From NCBI GenBank assembly GCA_964553045.1, contig CAZKJG010000003.1:62001-126000 (forward strand): DNA of 64,000 nt, read 5' to 3'. The stretch's first letter is position 1, and each line of letters begins with the position of its first letter. This document shows, in pieces, positions 59,208 through 64,000 of this stretch. This stretch comes from JAWLEP01 sp964553045 (lineage in GTDB: Bacteria > Fermentibacterota > Fermentibacteria > Fermentibacterales > JCC-6). The position numbers and the translations under genes were made by a program. Below the pieces are notes generated by a model. That model saw only the letters and a program-made list of their open reading frames with translations. It was not told the DNA's origin and made no database searches.

Positions 59208-59934
59208 GGAAAGTGGAAGGCGGGATCCGGTATGGCGGGCGGCAGCCAGCTTCGGGCTTGACCGCATATACCTGCCGCAGGGTTGGCTGGAGAACAGAGT
59301 GAGCGGACGGCCGGATGGAAACGGAGCTCCGGAGGAGAGGGTGGAGAGCGCGGAGACAGTGAGGAAGAGGCTGGCCCGGCTTCGCGAGGAGATCGGCGAC
59401 TGCAGAAGGTGCCGTCTGGGCGAGACCAGGAACAGGCTGGTCTTCGGCGACGGCAACCCGGCCTCCGGCATCGTGCTGGTGGGAGAGGGCCCGGGGGCCA
59501 ACGAGGACCGGACCGGGAAGCCCTTCGTGGGAAAGGCCGGAAAGCTCCTTGACAGAATACTGGCCTCCATAGACCTCGACCGCAGCACCGTCTTCATCAC
59601 CAACATCGTCAAGTGCCGGCCGCCGCGGAACAGGGCACCCAGGGGCGACGAGGTGACCGCCTGCCTCTGGATGCTGGAGGAGCAGATAAGGATCATGAGA
59701 CCCGGCGTTATGCTCGCCCTGGGAGCTTCCGCCGCCAGGACGCTCACCGGAAGGCGGGAGGGCATCGGTGTGCTCAGGGGCAGCATGCATACCTATATGG
59801 ACGTGCCCCTGATGGCCACCTACCACCCGGCGGCCCTGCTGCGTTCGCCGGCCCTCAAGAGGCCGGTCTGGGACGACGTCAGGGAACTTCGCTGCTTTCT
59901 GGACGAACACGGGCTTCCCAGAGAGGACGGGTAG
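59200..59934 (+). CDS. Type-4 uracil-DNA glycosylase
   Basis: This is a 244-residue iron-sulfur UDG that removes uracil from DNA. The 4Fe-4S Cys residues are 68 and 71 (CRRC), 139 (VKCRPPRNRAP) and 155 (VTACLW). The motif VGEGPGANEDRTGKPFVGKA forms the active-site loop, and ATYHPAALLRSP is motif B. The N-terminal ~50 residues are a variable leader. ATG overlaps the fusion-gene stop by 8 nt. It is cotranscribed with dnaB and radA. Confidence 0.93.
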   Translation: MTEESGRRDPVWRAAASFGLDRIYLPQGWLENRVSGRPDGNGAPEERVESAETVRKRLARLREEIGDCRRCRLGETRNRLVFGDGNPASGIVLVGEGPGANEDRTGKPFVGKAGKLLDRILASIDLDRSTVFITNIVKCRPPRNRAPRGDEVTACLWMLEEQIRIMRPGVMLALGASAARTLTGRREGIGVLRGSMHTYMDVPLMATYHPAALLRSPALKRPVWDDVRELRCFLDEHGLPREDG

Positions 59935-59936
59935 GC

Positions 59937-61292
59937 GTGGAAGAGCTCAAGGGTTACGTACCACCCAGCAACGTGGAGGCGGAGCGCTCCGTTCTGGGCT
60001 CTATACTGCTCGACCAGGAGATCGCCCTGGAGGCGTTCGCCAGGCTGCACTACTCCGATTTCTACGACCGCAGGCACACGTTCATCTACCAGGCCTGCCG
60101 GGAGCTGGACTCCAGGAACTCGGCCATCGACCTGGTAACGGTGTGCGAGGAGCTGGCCGACAGGAAATGGCTGGGGGAGTGCGGGGGCGAGGAGTACGTG
60201 GCCGATCTCACCGAGGACATTCCCATACTGAGCAACGTGATAGAGCACATAAGAATCGTCCGCAGCAAATCCATGCTCCGCAGACTGCTGAAGACCTGCC
60301 AGGACACCATTCGCGAGGTGATCCAGGGCGGAGAGGACACCGCGGGTCTGATAGACAGGACCGAGAAGCGGATATTCGAGATCTCGGCCCAGCGGACCGA
60401 GAGGGACTTCGTCCCCCTCTCCGAGCTGGTGGGGGAGAGCCTGGCGGAGCTGGAGAAGCTCCGGGGGGCGGTGGACTGCGTAACCGGGATCTCCACCGGC
60501 TTCGACGAGCTGGACCGGAAGACCACCGGCTTCCACCCGGGCGAGCTCATCGTGGTGGCGGCCAGGCCCTCCGTGGGCAAGACCACGCTGGCGCTGAACA
60601 TGGCAGAGCACATCGCCACCCATTCCGACAAGGCGGTGGGCTTCTTCAGCCTGGAGATGGCGGACCAGCAGCTCAGCAACCGCCTGGTCTGCGCCAACGC
60701 CGGTGTGGGGATGCAGGCCATTATGAGCCCCAACCTCTCGGACAAGCACGTCCGGGAGCTGCAGCACGCGGCCGACAGGCTGTCGCGGCTTCCCATGTAC
60801 ATAGAGGACACCGCCAGCATCGGGCCCATGGAGCTGCGGGCCAAGTCCCGGAGGCTGGCCAAGCACGAGGAGCTGGGAGCGGTGTTCGTGGACTACCTTC
60901 AGCTGATGCATTCCGAGGACCGGGTTGAGAACCGCCAGCAGGAGATCTCCCAGATATCCGGTTCCCTCAAGGCTCTGGCCAAGGAGCTGAACCTGCCCGT
61001 CATAGCCCTGTCCCAGCTCAGCCGCAAAGCGGTGAGCCGGGGAGGCCCGCCCAAGCTGAGCGACCTCCGGGAGAGCGGGGCGATAGAGCAGGACGCCGAT
61101 GTCGTCCTCTTCCTCCACGACCGCTCCCATAACGAGGAGGAGACGGAGATACAGGCCATCGACGAGATGTACCGCGAGATCAAGCTCATCATCGGCAAGC
61201 AGCGAAACGGGCCCCGGGGCGTGATAGACCTGGTCTTCGACACGGCGATATCCAGGTTCTTCCCCAAGGCCATGGAAGGTATGGAGCCCTGA
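59937..61292 (+). CDS. dnaB: Replicative DNA helicase DnaB
   Basis: This is a 451-residue hexameric helicase that unwinds the fork. The N-terminal domain begins YVPPSNVEAERSVLGSILLD. The RecA-like domain has Walker A ARPSVGKTTLALNMA (~209), TGISTGFDELDRKTTGFHPG before it, Walker B VFVDYLQLM, and SDLRESGAIEQDADVVLFLH. It is intein-free. GTG 59937 lies 2 nt after the UDG stop. Its DnaC or DnaI loader is not visible. Confidence 0.95.
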   Translation: MEELKGYVPPSNVEAERSVLGSILLDQEIALEAFARLHYSDFYDRRHTFIYQACRELDSRNSAIDLVTVCEELADRKWLGECGGEEYVADLTEDIPILSNVIEHIRIVRSKSMLRRLLKTCQDTIREVIQGGEDTAGLIDRTEKRIFEISAQRTERDFVPLSELVGESLAELEKLRGAVDCVTGISTGFDELDRKTTGFHPGELIVVAARPSVGKTTLALNMAEHIATHSDKAVGFFSLEMADQQLSNRLVCANAGVGMQAIMSPNLSDKHVRELQHAADRLSRLPMYIEDTASIGPMELRAKSRRLAKHEELGAVFVDYLQLMHSEDRVENRQQEISQISGSLKALAKELNLPVIALSQLSRKAVSRGGPPKLSDLRESGAIEQDADVVLFLHDRSHNEEETEIQAIDEMYREIKLIIGKQRNGPRGVIDLVFDTAISRFFPKAMEGMEP

Positions 61293-61295
61293 TCC

Positions 61296-62711
61296 ATGGC
61301 CAAGAGCAGGACGGTCTACGTCTGCGGGGAGTGCGGCGGAAGGTCGCCGGCCTGGAGCGGCCGCTGCCCCCATTGCGGAAAGTGGGGCACCCTGGTGGAG
61401 GAGGTGGAGCAGCGGGCCCCCGCAGGCGGCAGTCGGCCGGCGGAGAAGGCAAGTCCCGTGGAGATCGGCTCCATCCCCTCCGAGTCGGGAGAGAGAATGG
61501 TCTCCGGAATAGACGAGTTCGACCGGGTTATGGGTGGAGGCATCCTGCAGGGCTCCATCAACCTCATCGGCGGCGAGCCCGGAATCGGCAAGAGTACGCT
61601 CATGCTGCAGCTCTCCGCGGCGGTCTGTCGGGAAGGGGCATCTGTACTGTACGCCACCGGGGAGGAATCGGCCGCCCAGGTGGCCGGCAGGGCGCGAAGG
61701 ACGGAGTCCGTCTCGAAGGGGCTGATGGTGCTTCCCGCCACCTCCCTCTCGAGCATAGAGAAAGCGGTGGAGAAGCACGATCCGTCCCTGTTGGTCGTGG
61801 ACTCCATACAGACGGTCTACGCGCCGGAGCTGACCAGCGCTCCCGGCTCGGTCTCCCAGGTGCGTCACTGCACAGCCGAGCTTCTGCGGATGACCAAGAC
61901 CCGGGAGATGACCACATTTGTCGTGGGCCACGTGACCAAGCAGGGAGCCATAGCGGGCCCCAAGGTAATGGAACACCTGGTGGACGCCGTTGTATACTTC
62001 GAGGGCGACAGCACGCACAGCTACCGGCTGCTGCGGGTGTCCAAGAACCGCTTCGGCTCCACCAACGAGCTGGGTGTTTTCGAGATGGCCGCGTCGGGGC
62101 TGCAGGGCGTGCGGGAGGCTTCCGCCTACTTCCTGCGCCGTGACGAGGCGGAGCGTCCCGGTACGGTTGTCGTGGCTGTCATGGAGGGAACCCGGCCGTT
62201 CCTCGTGGAGGTGCAGGCGCTGACCAGCGAGACGAGGTACGGAATGCCGCAGAGGACGGCGATAGGGCTGGACCGGCAGCGGCTGCCGATGCTGCTGGCG
62301 GTGCTGGAGAAGCGCTGCGGCCTGAACCTGGGCAAGCAGGACGTGTACGTGAACGTGGCCGGGGGCATGTCGCTCTCCGACCCCGGGGTGGACCTGGGGG
62401 TGTGCATGGCGGTGGCTTCCAGCCTCTTGGACCGGCCCGTCAGGCGGGGTACCGTACTCTGCGGAGAGGTCGGCCTGGGCGGGGAGATCAGACCGGTGTC
62501 GTTCTTCGATACCCGGCTGTCCGAGGTCGAGGGACTGGGATTCAATTCATTGGCCGGCTCGCTGGAGAACGTCAGGGCTTGCAGGCCCGACGATTGTGAA
62601 GATTCAAGCTTCGGCGGGGAGGCTCATTCAGGAGCGGCGGGGTATTCGACGGTTATGGATTCAATAGACTCCCTGCTCCATGACGATCCAAAGGGAGGTA
62701 GCTGGTTATGA
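61296..62711 (+). CDS. radA: DNA repair protein RadA (Sms)
   Basis: This is a 471-residue RecA-like branch-migration helicase. It has a zinc finger with Cys 10, 13, 24 and 27 (CGECGGRSPAWSGRCPHC), Walker A GGEPGIGKSTLMLQL (~92), the RadA motif KNRFG (~250) and a C-terminal Lon-like domain (DVYVNVAGGMSLSDPGVDLG). The extra ~25-residue tail after the Lon-like domain is acidic and unique. It begins 3 nt after dnaB, and its stop overlaps the next gene (ATGA). The dnaB-radA pairing hints at coupled fork processing. Confidence 0.95.
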   Translation: MAKSRTVYVCGECGGRSPAWSGRCPHCGKWGTLVEEVEQRAPAGGSRPAEKASPVEIGSIPSESGERMVSGIDEFDRVMGGGILQGSINLIGGEPGIGKSTLMLQLSAAVCREGASVLYATGEESAAQVAGRARRTESVSKGLMVLPATSLSSIEKAVEKHDPSLLVVDSIQTVYAPELTSAPGSVSQVRHCTAELLRMTKTREMTTFVVGHVTKQGAIAGPKVMEHLVDAVVYFEGDSTHSYRLLRVSKNRFGSTNELGVFEMAASGLQGVREASAYFLRRDEAERPGTVVVAVMEGTRPFLVEVQALTSETRYGMPQRTAIGLDRQRLPMLLAVLEKRCGLNLGKQDVYVNVAGGMSLSDPGVDLGVCMAVASSLLDRPVRRGTVLCGEVGLGGEIRPVSFFDTRLSEVEGLGFNSLAGSLENVRACRPDDCEDSSFGGEAHSGAAGYSTVMDSIDSLLHDDPKGGSWL

Positions 62712-63718
62712 GAGGCAAGATCTGGGAGACAAGACTGATCTTCCTTCTGGCACTCGGCCTGGTGGGTTCACTGGGATTCGACTGGTGGATGGGGCTCGTA
62801 GGCCTGGGAATAGGTCTGCTGGCCATCGGGTTGGAGATGCTTTTCCACAGGATGCCGGCGGAGGAGATCCTCTACGCCCTGGTAGGGGGCAGCGCCGGGC
62901 TGGTGCTGGGCGTGCTCATCGTGTTCGTGCTGCGAATGGGCAACATCAGCCTGGTGGACGAGGGCAGGTACGGGGGCGACCCCCTGGTGATGATCCCCCT
63001 GGCCCTGGGATTCGCCATGGCGCACGTATGCGTCACCAAGGGGCGAAGGCTCGGTCTCATCGAGACCGCGCCGGAGGAGGAGAAGCCCGCCGCGGGCCGG
63101 TCGCTTCTGCTGGACATGAGCGCCATCGTCGACGGCCGGGTGGCGGATCTGCTTCACGCGGGGCTTCTCACCGGCCCCTTCATCGTACCGACGGAGGTCA
63201 GGAAGCGGCTGAACGGGATGAAGGACTCCGACGAGATGGTTGAGCGGGGTCGGGCCAGAAGGGGTCAGGAGACCCTGGAGAGGCTGGAGGAGGCCGCGGG
63301 CAAGGAACAGATCGGGTACGTGGACTTCGGTGGCGGAAAGAGGGAGCGTCTGCGCATTCTCAACTGGCTGAGGGACGAGCAGGCGACTCTGGTGAGCGAC
63401 GACGCAGACCTGCTCGACGCCGCCGAGCGCGAGGGCAGTCGGACCATCAGACTGGAGCAGCTGGGTCCCGCGGCCAAGCAGGTGGTGCTCCCCGGCCAGA
63501 GGATTCGGGTCAAGATCGTCCGCAAGGGCAGGAATCCGGGTCAGGGAGTGGGATTCCTCAACGACGGGACCATGGTGGTGGTGGAGAACGGCGAGAAGAG
63601 CGTGGGCAATACGATCGATGCCCTGAGCCACACCACTTTCCGCGCCTCCGGCGGGACCATGATCTTCGCCAGGGCAACCGACTCCCCCCATCCGGAGGAG
63701 GCGGAGGTGATAGTCTAG
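62708..63718 (+). CDS. PIN-TRAM membrane protein (YacL-like)
   Basis: This is a 336-residue protein. Four N-terminal TM helices (~10-120) are followed by a PIN nuclease domain (LLLDMSAIVDGRVADLLHAG, then FIVPTEVRKRLNGMKDS, then ATLVSDDADLLDAAEREG) with its acidic residues, and a C-terminal TRAM domain (QRIRVKIVRKGRNPGQGVGF). This matches the YacL group of membrane-bound PIN proteins, thought to act on RNA. ATGA overlap with radA and a 1-nt gap to ispD place it in the operon; the same order is common in Gram-positives. Confidence 0.88.
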   Translation: MRGKIWETRLIFLLALGLVGSLGFDWWMGLVGLGIGLLAIGLEMLFHRMPAEEILYALVGGSAGLVLGVLIVFVLRMGNISLVDEGRYGGDPLVMIPLALGFAMAHVCVTKGRRLGLIETAPEEEKPAAGRSLLLDMSAIVDGRVADLLHAGLLTGPFIVPTEVRKRLNGMKDSDEMVERGRARRGQETLERLEEAAGKEQIGYVDFGGGKRERLRILNWLRDEQATLVSDDADLLDAAEREGSRTIRLEQLGPAAKQVVLPGQRIRVKIVRKGRNPGQGVGFLNDGTMVVVENGEKSVGNTIDALSHTTFRASGGTMIFARATDSPHPEEAEVIV

Positions 63719-63719
63719 G

Positions 63720-64000
63720 ATGGACCGGCCCGGCCGGGATGCCTCGAAGGCCGTCTGGGGCGCAGTCATAGTCGCCGCCGGCGACGGAAGCCGCTACGGC
63801 GGCCGCGTTCCCAAGCAGTTCCTTCCCCTGGACGGAGTTCCGCTCGTGGAGCACAGCCTCAGAACGGTGCTCTCCATGGAGCGGGTGAGGCACACCGTGC
63901 TGGTAGTGCCCGAGGAGGGGGACTGGCGGAGCAGCTGGACGCCGCCGCAGGCCGGGGGGTTCGTGATCCGTCCCGGGGGCAGCGTGCGAAGCCAATCGGT
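63720..64000 (+). CDS. ispD: 2-C-methyl-D-erythritol 4-phosphate cytidylyltransferase, partial
   Basis: These are the first 93 residues of IspD, the third enzyme of the MEP isoprenoid pathway. The nucleotide loop is VIVAAGDGSRYGGRVPKQFL, with LDGVPLVEHSLRTVLSM after it. GGSVRSQS at the window end is the start of the GGxxRxxSV motif. It begins 1 nt after the YacL-like stop and runs off the right edge. It shows that isoprenoid (undecaprenyl) precursors come from the MEP route. Confidence 0.92.
   Translation, partial: MDRPGRDASKAVWGAVIVAAGDGSRYGGRVPKQFLPLDGVPLVEHSLRTVLSMERVRHTVLVVPEEGDWRSSWTPPQAGGFVIRPGGSVRSQS

Noticed and set aside
60086..60862. Antisense frame across dnaB
   Set aside because: It is a Ser-rich shadow of the helicase gene, without a ribosome site.

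Overview
The window is a high-GC (by eye about two thirds G+C) bacterial chromosome segment with dense, mostly coding DNA. It carries about 55 protein genes and no rRNA, tRNA or CRISPR array that I can see. Several traits point to a Gram-negative, probably uncultured lineage of the FCB superphylum or a neighbouring candidate phylum. These are beta-barrel porins, LpxH-like and RND envelope genes, four secreted proteins ending in a FlgD/type IX-like C-terminal beta-sandwich, a gingipain-like peptidase, an AdoCbl-dependent ribonucleotide reductase, a PC4-type protein and frequent use of AGG and ATA codons. I cannot assign a species.

Layout. 1-9.3 kb is surface and phosphate-related. It has the N-terminal half of a prepilin peptidase, two tandem paralogous porins, a propeller lipoprotein, a lamin-tail protein and a tight three-gene operon (OprO/P-like porin, VTC polyphosphate-polymerase domain, DUF4956 membrane protein). 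The first porin is preceded by three TTAACC-type repeats at exact 11-bp spacing, resembling a Pho box. 9.4-16.5 kb is an efflux operon (two RND pumps and a lipoprotein adaptor) with no TolC gene. It is followed by a 29-bp perfect inverted repeat with a third degenerate copy. 16.7-29.5 kb holds secreted and signalling genes: a DUF1028-TPR protein, a transglutaminase-like protein, propellers, a flippase-type membrane protein, a multi-PAS hybrid histidine kinase, a ferritin-like protein and a C25-like peptidase. 29.5-36.9 kb has a polytopic membrane protein and proS on the minus strand, then PAP2-panB-purD-purE-tsaC on the plus strand. Between them is a 365-bp gap with strong RNA-structure potential.

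37-50 kb is an envelope glycolipid region. A five-gene minus-strand operon (GT4, epimerase, YbhN-type flippase, YfhO-type protein, and a flippase fused to a radical SAM domain) is separated by an AT-richer mosaic block and a broken secreted-protein gene from a second minus-strand operon (ECF sigma, zinc-finger anti-sigma, two exported proteins, LpxH-like, GT2). 50.2-57 kb has nrdJ behind two NrdR-box-like palindromes, a PC4-like gene, a CNBD-deoB-cdd salvage operon and rqcH. 57-64 kb is a plus-strand housekeeping operon: yicC, a guanylate kinase-CoaB fusion, type-4 UDG, dnaB, radA, a YacL-like PIN-TRAM protein and the start of ispD.

Most interesting for follow-up: the flippase-radical SAM fusion and its operon; the Gmk-CoaB fusion with no rpoZ between; the Pho-box-like repeats near the porin-polyphosphate genes; the AT-rich recombinant block whose ends fall inside two genes; the 32.65-32.80 kb structured element; and the recurrent NTGA start/stop coupling that uses ATG, GTG, TTG and apparently CTG.
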